A stretch of 64,000 nt of DNA from Chinchilla lanigera. Taxonomy: Eukaryota > Chordata > Mammalia > Rodentia > Chinchillidae. The stretch lies in assembly GCF_000276665.1 (NCBI RefSeq), contig NW_004955463.1:14133325-14197324 (forward strand), written 5' to 3'. A program made the position numbers and the translations under genes. The notes under the pieces are model-generated. The model made no database searches and was not told the origin of the DNA. It saw only the letters and a list, made by a program, of their open reading frames with translations. Positions 53,800 through 62,842 of this stretch are shown one piece after another (within the stretch, counting starts at the first letter, position 1; every line of letters begins with the position of its first letter).

Positions 53800-54076
53800 G
53801 GATTTGTGCTGGAGACTGAAGAGTCTGTGCTGGATGCCAGGAGAGGACTCCCAAGGTGAAGGTGAGGACTGGAGTCCTCTGAAGAAACAGAAGTGAGCCT
53901 CCCGTCTTCATTTCCCTTTTATATCATTTAGGCAGCAACCCCATAGGTTACTGTCACTCACACCCAGTACATCCTGGCAAATCTTCAGTGAATCCCCTCA
54001 GCCACACCCAGAACTATGCTGATCCAATTTAGTTGGTATTTCTTATTCAAACTGACACAATCAGCTAACTATCACC
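53800..54076 (-). mobile_element. 5' LTR of the ERVL provirus, truncated
   Basis: Matches 48981-49244 and begins on the minus strand TGGTGATAGTTAGCTG. About 190 bp of the R/U5 side seen in the 3' LTR are missing at the left end. By eye the two LTRs differ at many positions, so the insertion is old. Confidence 0.85.
53914..53926 (-). promoter_or_regulatory. TATA box of the ERVL LTR
   Basis: Minus strand TGATATAAAAGGG, a good TATA element in the U3-R position. The 3' LTR counterpart is mutated (TGGCATAACAGGG, near 49080). Confidence 0.6.
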
Positions 54077-54260
54077 AAGTTGATTATCTGAGATATTTTG
54101 TCACAGTAATGCAAAACTGGGGCTGGGGATTTAGCTCAGCGGCAAAAGCGCCTGCCTGGCAAGTGCAAGGTCGTGAGTTCCGTTCCTGGTACCGGAGAAA
54201 AAACAAAAACAAAAACAAAAAAAAAAAACACAGTAATGCAAAACTGACTAACAAATACCC
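54077..54260 (+). mobile_element. MaLR LTR (right part), split by provirus and by an ID
   Basis: AAGTTGATTATCTGAGATAT, TTTGTCACAGTAATGCAAAA, then the ID, then CTGACTAACAAAT. Continues the LTR at 48540-48783. Confidence 0.85.
54120..54228 (+). mobile_element. Young ID SINE with perfect target duplication
   Basis: GGGCTGGGGATTTAGCTCAG, CGGCAAAAGCGCCTGCCTGG, CAAGTGCAAGGTCGTGAGTT, CGTTCCTGGTACCGG, tail of AAAAAC units. CACAGTAATGCAAAACTG at 54102-54119 and 54229-54246 is an exact 18-bp target duplication. Confidence 0.97.
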
Positions 54261-54429
54261 ATGTGGCTGCATTTGGAGCGAGGCCTTCCAGAAGACAAGG
54301 TGAAATGATCCACTAAGAGATGGAGGAAGTGGAAAGGCATAAAAAGGAATTAAGACGTATTATGTACATGCACCAACTCCCCCCACTGACTGTAACCACG
54401 ATACACTGCAAGCATGTACTAATAGAAGA

Positions 54430-54711
54430 AAGGGTTAATGAAGTCATGAGAACAGGGTCCTGCTTTGATAGGACTGGCGGCCTCCTAAGACATTTCTTTG
54501 CATCTGTCTCTGAGTACACTCTCCAAGGAGCAGCCACATGAGCACAAGCTAAGAAGGCGGCTGGCTGTCCATGAGCCAGAAGAGCCTCCACCAAAAGGCA
54601 GACACTGCTGCTCCTCGATCTCGTACTTTCCAACTTTCAGAACTGTAAAAAATAAATTTCAGTTGTTTAAGCTGCCTGGTGTGTGGTTGTTGTTAAGATT
54701 CCAAGCAGGGC
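54430..54711 (+). mobile_element. MLT1-type LTR 3' fragment
   Basis: GAAGTCATGAGAACAGGGTC, CTTTCCAACTTTCAGAACTG, TAAAAAATAAATTTCAGTTG, TTTAAGCTGCCTGGTGTGTG. It ends in AAGATTCCAAGCAG, which is interrupted by the ID, followed by CAGACTAGTATA. Confidence 0.75.
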
Positions 54712-54800
54712 CAGGGATATAGCTCAGTGGCACAGCACCTACCTAGTAAGCACAAGGTCCTGAGTTTGATTCTTGGTACCTTAAAAAAAAAATAAATGAG
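54712..54800 (+). mobile_element. ID SINE at an MLT1 end
   Basis: GGCCAGGGATATAGCTCAGT, GGCACAGCACCTACCTAGTA, AGCACAAGGTCCTGAGTTTG, ATTCTTGGTACCTT, A-rich tail. Flanks ATTCCAAGCAG and GTTCCCAAGCAG are the target duplication. Probable source of the copy at 53524. Confidence 0.9.
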
Positions 54801-54834
54801 GTTCCCAAGCAGACTAGTATACCTACATTTGACA

Positions 54835-55245
54835 CACTAAGTGAGTCAACAAACCTTCATCCAGTCCTTACTGTATGAGAGAACATCTTATCTTACTGAG
54901 ATTATAGCAGTAGTGAATAAATAAGTTAATTAAAGTCCCCCCCATAATAGATTTTGTATTCTAATGGCATAAGACAATTTTTTTTTTTGAGACAGAGTCT
55001 CACTATATAGTTTGGGCTGGCCTTGAATTCACTAAGTAGCCCAGGCTGGCCTCAAACTCATGGCTATCCTACTGCCTCAGCCTCCCCTGTGCTGGGATTC
55101 TAGATGTGTACTACTACGCCTGGCTACCAAGATAGATTTTTAAGAATAAATATGTAAAATAATTAGTATGTCAAGTGGTGACAAGTATTACAGAGAAAAA
55201 TAAAGCCAAGAAGGGGATAAGGAGTGATAGAAAGTGTTTAGGCCA
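54835..55245 (+). mobile_element. Old interspersed repeat (L2-class or similar), split by a B1
   Basis: TGAGTCAACAAACCTTCATC … AGTGAATAAATAAGTTAAT … AGATTTTGTATTCTAATGG, then the B1, then GTAAAATAATTAGTATGTCA, AGTGGTGACAAGTATTACAG, AGAAAAATAAAGCCAAGAAG. The order matches a common mammal-wide repeat that I can only place approximately. Confidence 0.45.
54978..55128 (-). mobile_element. B1 SINE with internal duplication
   Basis: TTTTTTTTTGAGACAGAGTC, half-repeats TTTGGGCTGGCCTTGAATTC / AGCCCAGGCTGGCCTCAAAC, GTGCTGGGATTCTAGATGTG. Antisense. Confidence 0.94.
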
Positions 55246-55900
55246 AAGTTGCAGCTCCTAGTGGGCTCATATGAAAGATCTCACTACGAGATATTTGAAC
55301 GGGTAAACCACATGAATATTTGATATTTTAAAAATATGGTTAAACATATCTTGTATAAGCAAAGGTACGGAAACTGAAGTTCATACTTCAGGAATTCAAC
55401 TGACTGCAAGTTCACCTAGAGTCCCGAGTGTCCTCTGCCTGCTCCCAAAGTACTAACAGAAGCTGTACTAATAGAAGTCTGCCTAGAGCATGGTGTAGAT
55501 ACGGATCTATCTGTACAGCAGGGCAACATCTAGACTTGTGCTCAGCTCTGAGCAGCACATCAGACTACAACAGAAGACCATGACAGTGGTGTTTAGAGTT
55601 GGAAACCATGCCCCTGGGGAGCAGTTGAGGGAACTGGTAATGTTTAGTCTAGAGAAGGAAAACTGTGTATGCTAATGAGCAAGATATGTGGAGGCTTGGT
55701 AGCAGTGAGAAGGGATATTGTATGGAGATACTGGATGCAAAACAAGGAACAGTGGGGAATAATCTAACACCCCACAAGTCAGTGCCAACAGTGGAACAGA
55801 CATTGCATAGGTGTATCTGGTAACTAGATTTTCCCTCAGGACTGGTGGAGGATGTCAAGAACCAGCCCGGGGCTGGAGGGAAGGTGACAAACATGGTCAC
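55246..55900. other. Unassigned sequence
   Basis: AT-rich then mixed. An 83-codon minus frame at 55649-55900 is unrecognised. Confidence 0.35.
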
Positions 55901-55907
55901 ATGTCAA

Positions 55908-56385
55908 ACGTGCTCTATTGTTTGGATCAGAAAAGTTCTCCAAGGGCCCATATATGAAGTTCCAAGCTTGGTGCTATTGAAAGGCAGTGGAAACTTAAGC
56001 CTGGGGCTTAGTGGGAGGTCTTCTGGCCTTTGGGAATGTGACCTCCAAGGGGACTGTGGGACCTTTGTCTCTTCCTCTTTTTCTCTCAGCACAAAGGGAA
56101 CAGCTTTGCTGTGCCTCATGCTCCTACCATGATGTATTGCTGTCTACCAAGACTTAAAACAGTGTCTCTAGCTGGATGTGGTGCTCACAACTATCATCCC
56201 ATCACTTGGGAGGCTGAAGCAGGAGGATTGTTGCAAGAAAGACAAAAAAAAAAAGTGTGTCCAACCATGGACTGGAACCTCCCAAACTGTAAGCCAAAAT
56301 GAACTTTTTCTCTTTGTGAGTTGATTGATGGCAGGTGTGTGGCGATTTGTTTTGTTTTCATAGTGAAAGTGACCAACACACATAC
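55908..56385 (+). mobile_element. MaLR LTR (MTE-like), interrupted by a B1 scrap
   Basis: GGCTTAGTGGGAGGTCTTCT, GAACAGCTTTGCTGTGCCTC, then B1 at 56172-56255, then CCAACCATGGACTGGAACCT, AAACTGTAAGCCAAAATGAA, GTGAAAGTGACCAACACA. Confidence 0.8.
56170..56255 (+). mobile_element. B1 SINE, truncated
   Basis: AGCTGGATGTGGTGCTCACA … CATCACTTGGGAGGCTGAAG … CAGGAGGATTGTTGCAAG, followed by an A-rich tail. Only the left part of B1. Confidence 0.85.
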
Positions 56386-57610
56386 TGTAGAGAACATGTC
56401 TGCATTAGGCAGAAGGAAGGCCTGTTCTTTTTGGTTGAGACAGCTCTAAGAAGTTACTTAGAACATGCATGAAAACCCTGTAGCATGACCAGAAGCTGCT
56501 GAACTGAAAGATGGAGCCTCCTGTCTGTAAGTTAAACCTCTCTGGGTTTCAGTTATGACAAATGTGGATAGCAACACTGGACCTATTCTAAGGCAGAAGT
56601 CAAACCAGGTAATTGCTTGAAGGTCTTCCCAGCTCACAGATCTAAGTGTAATCTAAGTTACAAAGTCGGAGGACTGCAGCCAATCACAGAGAACAATATT
56701 TGTAACCCTCAGCCATTGAAAATGAAAGGGATGACTCATCAATGGGTTTGTTTCAGTAGGAACTGGAAGACACCCAAGGGATACACCAGAGGCTAGGTGA
56801 ACTCTGGGGTCTCTTTCAGCACTATGGATTTTCTAGGAGGGTACGATGAACACATCTTTTTGCTCCTTGCCCTTTCTGCAGCCACCTGTCAACCATTCAC
56901 AGTTACATGTGGTTACATGTGGCCTCCTCTTCTACCCTATGATGAAAACTGGAACAGAACTTAGAACAAAGTCCAACTGTAAAATTCCCCAACTGCCCAA
57001 TGGGATAGTTATTACCATTTGCTTCTCGAGTAGGGGATGGTTTGTGTCCTGGGATGGGTTGCTTTAGTCATGGAAGTTTAAATAGGCAAGGACAGCTGGA
57101 GTGAGTGGCTTATGGAGGTAGGGACACAGGATGGATACAGAGCAGATATCTCCTTCTCAAGAGTGACTGGTGATTCACTGGCCCTCAGGGTCCTTACAGA
57201 GCCACCCAAGCTTCTCTCATCTCCCCACACACTGCCCCTTGATTTCTTCCAGAGCCTTGCCTCTGAGCCGTCTTTATGGATCCAGAGTCCTCGATCTAGA
57301 TAGCTTGTTTTAGAATATATAGTTCAGTGTTTCTGTAAATGCCAGCTTTTCACATACCACGCTCGCAGTTTTTGCCATATCCATATGCCAACTGCTCTAC
57401 TATTTACTCATGGTTCTATTTTGATTGAGACTTCTCAAAATACTGTGTTTTTATATTACCAGCATAAGTAGAAAACCAGTCTTACTTGCAATAGATTTAA
57501 GATAACCACGATTACTATTAAACATTACAATTTAAACACACTTGCTCATATGTGCCAGTAAGATCACTGGAGTACCTTATCACAGTACAGCCATACTCTA
57601 CCTTTAAACC
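56386..57610. other. Unassigned sequence
   Basis: No repeat or gene recognised over 1.2 kb. Frames of at most 73 codons. Confidence 0.35.
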
Positions 57611-57614
57611 GTGG

Positions 57615-57722
57615 AACTACTGTGACCTCTTTCTAGACAAACAAAGAAACAAAGTGAAGGGACTTGCTCAAGATTCATGCTAAGGCTCCTAGTTGGCTGG
57701 ATTTCATGCATCCTTTGATAGA
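57615..57722 (-). mobile_element. MIR SINE, antisense, degenerate
   Basis: GACAAACAAAGAAACAAAGT, GAAGGGACTTGCTCAAGATT, GGCTCCTAGTTGGCTGGATT follow antisense MIR core order. Confidence 0.5.
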
Positions 57723-57734
57723 GCTAATGAGAGC

Positions 57735-58165
57735 TAGACCTATTTGCTATCACAGACCAGGTGGCTTCAAACAACAGAAATGTGTGTTTTACAGTTCTAA
57801 AGTCTACAACTCTGAAATCAAGGTATAAGCAGAGTCATATTTCCTGTCAGGCCACCATGGGAATCCTTTCTTTCCTATCCCATCTTTTGGTGCCCCTAGA
57901 TGGCCCTTGGCTTGCAGCTGCGTAAGTCACATCTCTGCCTCTGTCTTTACATGGTGTTCTCCCATGTGTTTCTGAATCAGGGTCATCTTCTTACAAGGAC
58001 ACCAGCAGCCTCGGGTTAAAGGCCCTACTAGAATATGACCTCATCTTCACTTACGTATTTCTATTTGCAATTACCTTATTTCCAAATAAGCTCATATTCT
58101 GAGGGACTGGGGGCTGGAATTTCAAAATATCTTTTTTTGGAGGGGTACAACTCACCCACGGCACC
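57735..58165 (-). mobile_element. MLT1-type LTR, antisense
   Basis: Plus reading GCTTCAAACAACAGAAATGT, TGTCAGGCCACCATGGGAAT, CTCTGTCTTTACATGGTGTT, GAATATGACCTCATCTTCAC, TTTGGAGGGGTACAACTC. Clear antisense MLT1 order. Confidence 0.85.
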
Positions 58166-58555
58166 ATCCAAAGGATTTGATCTAATAGAGAATATTGAAA
58201 GACCATAAATATATCATAAAAATAAAGGATAGAATTAGATATATTGAAAAAAGAACTTGCAATTGTATTGTACATGGTGGTGTGAAAGTACTATTCCTTT
58301 AATTCTTCACCATAGCTCTCTGAAGCAAACAGAACGCTGCCATCACAGTCTCCAGTGAATCACACTCCTGTAGCTGTGCCTTGATGTAGCCTCTTGGACA
58401 GCGATTCTGGGCTTAGCAAAGGGATATTGGCCAAGATAATACAAGGAGAGGCTTAAAAATGCTTGTGTATTGGGCCTTTGCCCATGTTGTTGCTGAAATT
58501 TTTCTGCATCGTATGAAGAGGCATGGAGTAGCTGTGGAGCACAGGACCTCATGGA
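58166..58555. other. Unassigned sequence
   Basis: Nothing recognised. Small opposing frames only. Confidence 0.35.
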
Positions 58556-58559
58556 GAGG

Positions 58560-58748
58560 TGATGAGCTGTCCTCATCGAACCCCCGGTACCAACCAGCCT
58601 CCAGATGAACGGCTAGCGGCTTGCAGCTGTGTGAGAGACCCCCGCACGATCCAAACCCAAGGCAGTCCAAACGGCCGACTCAGACCACGAGCAAGTGAAA
58701 CAACTGTCTTAAGCCACTAAGCTGTGGCTTGTTGTGGAGCAGCACATC
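58560..58748 (+). mobile_element. MLT-type LTR 3' end
   Basis: CAACTGTCTTAAGCCACTAA followed by GCTGTGGCTTGTTGTGGAGC resembles the 3' terminal section of MLT-type LTRs. Confidence 0.4.
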
Positions 58749-58980
58749 ATCATCGGCACCGCGGGTACCACTGCTGTTTTACAGGTGAAGAGGGTGACCT
58801 GCTCGTCATGCCAAGGACTAGAAGGGAAGGGGAAGCCCACTCTTTTGAACCTAGTGCTACGGATGTTTCTGGTCTTGGTTCATCAGTAACAGGAGCAGCA
58901 GGAGAGAGCAGGAAGTCAGCCTTCTAAGCTTGGAAGAGACCGTTTTAAGACAAATAAGGAAAAGGGTGACTTTTCACACT
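58749..58980. other. Unassigned sequence
   Basis: Nothing recognised. Confidence 0.35.
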
Positions 58981-58984
58981 AAAT

Positions 58985-59960
58985 TAACAGGTCTCGTCAC
59001 TTTCAAATGCGGTGTAGGTTTAAGACGTAAGTTTTATGCGTCTGTTAATGTTTCAAGTCACAATGGAAGGCCGATGCAATTCTCATCAGAGAAAAGGAAC
59101 AGAACCAACGCTTTCTGCATCGTAACATTTACAGTGACTCAGGTATAATCCAAATTTACTTGACATACATGGGCTGTGAATATGGAACACTTTCTCAGGC
59201 GAGAAGAAAACCAACGCAGATGACCCCGAGATGAGTCAGATATTAGAATAGGGATTAAATGCCTGTTATAACCAGGCCTGGGAAACACAACAAAATATGC
59301 TCACAATGAATAGAAATATAATAAATCTCAACAAAGAAAGGGAAATAATTTTTAAAAATGAATGGACATTTCAGATCTTTTTTTTTTTTTTTTTTGGTTT
59401 TTCTCCGGTACCGGGAACCGAACTCACGACCTTGCGCTTGCCAGGCAGGCGCTTTGCCACTGAGCTAAATCCCCAGCCCCGACATTTCAGATCTTAAAAA
59501 TATAATGTCAGAAGTAAAATTCTACAGCTGGACTTGGTATCCAGTGGAGAGGGCAGAGGAAATAATAAGTGAAATTGAAAAAGAGCAATAGAAATTTTCT
59601 TAGGTGAAGGGCAGAGTGAAGAAATCCATCAGGTCAAATTGTAGAAAGTTGAAGATGCAGAGCAAATCTTTTTTTAAAAAGAGCAAATCTTGAAGATAAT
59701 AAAAGAAAAACAGCACACTACCTACAAGGGCGCAACAATTCAGTTTAGGGCTGATTTCTATCAGATATCATGGAAATATGAAATATATTTAAAATGTAGA
59801 AAGAAAAAACCTCTCAATTTAGAATTCTATATTCAGTGGAAATATCTTCAAAGAATCAAGGTTAAATATACATATTTTCAGGTGAAAGAGAATTCACTGC
59901 TAGAAAACCTACACTACAAGAAATAGTAAAAGGAATACAACATGAAATCATATATAATAT
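58985..59960 (+). mobile_element. HAL1/L1M 5' or ORF1 region, interrupted by an ID
   Basis: GAAATATAATAAATCTCAAC … ATAAGTGAAATTGAAAAAGA … GATCTTAAAAATATAATGTC … AATTTAGAATTCTATATTCA … AAGAATCAAGGTTAAATATA … AAAACCTACACTACAAGAAA is the order of the A-rich HAL1/L1M region. The left boundary is uncertain. Confidence 0.6.
59380..59480 (-). mobile_element. Young ID SINE with perfect target duplication
   Basis: Poly-T tail, CGGTACCGGGAACCGAACTC, ACGACCTTGCGCTTGCCAGG, CAGGCGCTTTGCCACTGAGC, TAAATCCCCAGCCCC. GACATTTCAGATCTT at 59365-59379 and 59481-59495 is an exact 15-bp duplication. Confidence 0.97.
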
Positions 59961-60129
59961 ATAAAATATGTAATTATATATAGAAACATATATATATTTC
60001 AACCATAAAGGGTAGGGTGGGATAAGGGAGTGTAACCCAACACAATATGTGAAAAAGTACAGTGTTTAAGCATATTGTAAAGTTAAGCATATATAATTAT
60101 AAATCTCAGAGCAGCCACTAAATATAATG

Positions 60130-60430
60130 CAAAAAGAAGGAAAGCTAAAAAGCCAATTAGTAAAAACCTACAGAATAGGAGAAAAAACTTGCATACTATT
60201 CATCTGAGAAAGGGTTAACATCCAAAAAATATAAAGAACTCAGTAGCAAGAAATAATGCGATTAAAACACAAGAAAAGGACGTGCATAGACATTTCATAT
60301 AAAATGAAATACAGTGGTCACAGATGGTGCATATGAAAAATGTTCAGCATCACAAACTGCCAGAGAAATGCAAAACCACACTGAGCTACCACCTCATATC
60401 TCTTAGAATGACTATTAAAGTGTAAACTAC
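60130..60430 (+). mobile_element. L1M ORF2 3' fragment
   Basis: CTGAGAAAGGGTTAACATCC, AAAAAATATAAAGAACTCAG, CAGAGAAATGCAAAACCACA, CTGAGCTACCACCTCATATC, TCTTAGAATGACTATTAAAG. Diagnostic order of L1 ORF2 C-terminal region. Confidence 0.82.
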
Positions 60431-60564
60431 ATTACTTACATCACTGATTATTTTCCACTTACCATAAAATGATAGTGATTGAGACAATATGGAGCAGAAA
60501 TAAATATGGATATGTAGAATGGAGCAGACTAATGGTCTAGACACAGATCTTCAATTGTATAGTC
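60431..60564. other. Unassigned AT-rich sequence
   Basis: Nothing recognised. It may belong to the flanking LINEs. Confidence 0.35.
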
Positions 60565-60790
60565 AATTGATTTTTTTAAAAAATAGATTTTTTTAAAGAG
60601 CCCGTTTTTCTTTTTCAGGTGCACAGCAAAAATGAACAGACAATACAGAGTGAGTGCTGTACCCCTTTCCCCCTACATGCATGATCTCACTACCTACCAA
60701 CACCCAATGTCTCACTAAAGACTCACCCATGGATTAACCCACCTATGTGGCCAGCACCTCTCAGTCCAGTCGCTTTCTAAGTCCCACCTC
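60565..60790 (-). mobile_element. L1M fragment, antisense
   Basis: Plus reading TTTTTTTAAAAAATAGATTT, GTGCACAGCAAAAATGAACA, CATGCATGATCTCACTACC resembles an antisense L1M 3' region. Tentative. Confidence 0.4.
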
Positions 60791-60984
60791 TGAACATTGC
60801 TAGTTGGGGGATCAAGTCTCCAAACCACGGGCTTTGCGGGATACTTCTTATTTAAATGCTAACAGCATGCAGCTAACTGAACAAATATCAGAAATATCCT
60901 ACTCAGTGGAAGTGATCAAAATAAAAGACTACCTACTGTACATGATCTTTGATTCCATTTATATGAAATTTTATTTGTTTTGTT

Positions 60985-61071
60985 TTCCTTTTTTTTTGGT
61001 ACCGGAAGTTGAACTCATGACCTCGCACTTGCCAAGCAGGTGCTGTGCCGCTGAGCTATATCCCTGGCCCT
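60985..61071 (-). mobile_element. Young ID SINE
   Basis: Poly-T tail, GGTACCGGAAGTTGAACTCA, TGACCTCGCACTTGCCAAGC, AGGTGCTGTGCCGCTGAGCT, ATATCCCTGGCCC. TGAAATTTTA flanks it on both sides (60964 and 61071). Confidence 0.94.
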
Positions 61072-61258
61072 GAAATTTTAGAAAAGGCAAAACCACAGTG
61101 CCAGAAAACAGATCAGAGATTGCCTGGGGCAACAGGAAGGGAGGGCACCTAGAGCCATGGTTGCACAGAGAAGCCTTTATGGTGATAAGGGGAAATGTCT
61201 GTATCTTCAACAGTGGCCGTGCTCACAAGAATTACTTCATCAAACTATACAATTACAG

Positions 61259-61357
61259 GGGCTGGGGATATAGCTCAGCAGCACAGCGCCTGCCTGGCAA
61301 GTGCAAGGTTGTGAGTTCAATTCCCGGTACCGGGGGGAAAAAAAACAAAAAACAAAA
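61259..61357 (+). mobile_element. Young ID SINE with perfect target duplication
   Basis: GGGCTGGGGATATAGCTCAG, CAGCACAGCGCCTGCCTGGC, AAGTGCAAGGTTGTGAGTTC, AATTCCCGGTACCGG, tail of AAAAAC units. AAACTATACAATTACAG at 61242-61258 and 61358-61374 is an exact 17-bp duplication. Confidence 0.97.
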
Positions 61358-61496
61358 AAACTATACAATTACAGTGAGTGAATTTTGTGGTATGAAATTA
61401 TACCCAGCTACAACATGCTGCATGGCTGGAAAATAAGCAGGAAGGTGTCCCCTGCTACAACACCTTCTACCTGCTTTCAGAGCAGAACCGGGAACC

Positions 61497-61592
61497 AAGG
61501 GCCGGGATGCAGCTCCGTGGCACAGTGCTTGTCTGACATTAACAGGACCTGGATTCTATCCCCAGCACTTAAAAAGAAAAGGAAACAGCACT
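61497..61592 (+). mobile_element. ID SINE, moderately diverged
   Basis: AGGGCCGGGATGCAGCTCCG, TGGCACAGTGCTTGTCTGAC, ATTAACAGGACCTGGATTCT, ATCCCCAGCAC, A-rich tail. Confidence 0.85.
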
Positions 61593-62222
61593 AGAAAAAG
61601 ACCCCAGGGGATCCTGGTTCTTTTCCAATTCTGACACAAAGGACCAGGTCACCACTGCTGCTGTTGTGACCATCGGTCTCCCTGGTTTCCAGGATGTTAC
61701 TAGGTTAACCATGATCTTGTCTATAAAGCAATCCCTGCTCCATGGAGACGAGTAGCCACTAAGCCCAAGGAGGTTAAGCAGCTTATCCATTGCAACTTTA
61801 TTTCTTTCTGCTTGTTTTCTTGTCTGCAGAGGGAAGGGCTGAACCACACGGCCTCTGAAGATCCTTTGGGCCCTAGTGGCCTGTGAATTTAAGTACCATG
61901 CAGATTTGATCTGAGTTCTTATTTAAGGTCTTCCTGGTATGCTCCTTGGCAGGATGCCTGCTCCTTCCGCAGCACCTGAGTGCATCTGATGCGACTTTCA
62001 AGGGCTGAGGAAAGTGCTCTCCACATAGCAGGAAGTGCCATTTCCCACTCTTTGGGCTGTGACTGCAGCAAAGTCCGTGCAGAGTAACTCAGCACTTACA
62101 TGCACTGTAGCGCAGAGTGCTTTCGGTCACTACTTTATGTGTGAGTTTGGTCTTTTCTTTTTAGTTAATTTGCAAGAGCTGTGAAGGGCTTCTGTTTCTC
62201 AGATTCTCCTGTCCCTCCTCCC
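61593..62222. other. Unassigned sequence
   Basis: No element or gene recognised. Confidence 0.35.
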
Positions 62223-62321
62223 CTCAACATGGCCTTGGGTGTGGTGAGTTCATCCGCTGAAGGGTCATGTGCTGGAAGGTTGGTCTCCAATGTGGCACAG
62301 TTGTGGGGAGATAGCACCTAT

Positions 62322-62352
62322 TCTATTTTATTTTATTTTATTTTATTTTGCA
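62322..62352 (+). repeat. (TTTTA)n microsatellite
   Basis: About six units of TTTTA, the tail of the antisense B1-dID. Confidence 0.9.
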
Positions 62353-62426
62353 GTGGGGGTTGAACCAAAGGCCTCTGCACTGTACTATACCCCCAACCCT
62401 TTTTATTTTTTATTTTGAGACAGAGT

Positions 62427-62842
62427 ATTATGGTCTAGATCTAAAATCTCCCTCAAATGCTCATGCTTGGTGGAGGGGTTTATTGGAAGGGATGGGCCAC
62501 TGAGGAATAACTTGGAGGGGTGTAGTTTTTTTTTTTGAGACAGACTTACTATGTAATTCAGGCTGCCCTCAAACTCAGGTAGCCCAGAGTGGCCTTGAAC
62601 TCGCAATGATCCTTTTGCCTCTCAGCCTCCTGAGTGCTGAGGTTACCAGTGTGCTGGCACAGCTCCTCCCCTCTCTCTGTGCTTCCTGGCCAGCATGTGT
62701 GAGCGGCTCCTTCCAGGTGTTCCTCTGACATTCCTGCCTTGGAGCTGGCCAATCATGGGGACTGTGAGCCCAAATAAGCCTCTCTTCTTTAAGATGCAGA
62801 TGCTGGGTGTTCTGTTCCAGCAGTGGGGACGTAACTAACACA
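62427..62842 (+). mobile_element. MaLR LTR inside the B1-dID
   Basis: TATTATGGTCTAGATCTAAA, CTCAAATGCTCATGCTTGGT, GGATGGGCCACTGAGGAATA, then a B1, then TCATGGGGACTGTGAGCCCA, ATAAGCCTCTCTTCTTTAAG, ending GTAACTAACACA. Confidence 0.83.
62527..62655 (-). mobile_element. B1 SINE inside the inner MaLR LTR
   Basis: TTTTTTTTTTGAGACAGACT, half-repeats TTCAGGCTGCCCTCAAACTC / AGCCCAGAGTGGCCTTGAAC, CCTGAGTGCTGAGGTTACCA. Antisense; innermost element of the nest. Confidence 0.9.

Larger units (their letters stand above)
48784..54076 (-). mobile_element. ERVL-type (class III) endogenous provirus
   Basis: A minus-strand retroviral insertion. Two LTRs of the same orientation (53800-54076 as 5', 48784-49244 as 3') enclose decayed gag-tail, protease, reverse transcriptase, RNase H, integrase and dUTPase remnants in the correct retroviral order. 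AAGTT is found at 48779-48783 and 54077-54081 as a 5-bp target duplication. A polypurine tract adjoins the 3' LTR. A dUTPase downstream of integrase is a hallmark of the ERVL family. Most of gag, the primer-binding site, part of the 5' LTR and an RT segment are missing, and stops and frameshifts occur throughout, so it cannot encode proteins. An 855-base gap hides part of it. Confidence 0.85.
60870..61415 (+). mobile_element. L1M 3' UTR with two ID insertions
   Basis: ATCTTTGATTCCATTTATAT, ID, GAAATTTTAGAAAAGGCAAA, AACAGATCAGAGATTGCCTG, ID, GAGTGAATTTTGTGGTATGA, AATTATACC follow the order of L1MB/MC 3' UTR. Confidence 0.8.

Noticed and set aside
54120..54200. tRNA-like gene (A and B boxes)
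   Set aside because: The boxes belong to ID SINEs derived from tRNA-Ala. A-rich tails and target duplications show retroposition, and no proper tRNA fold is expected.
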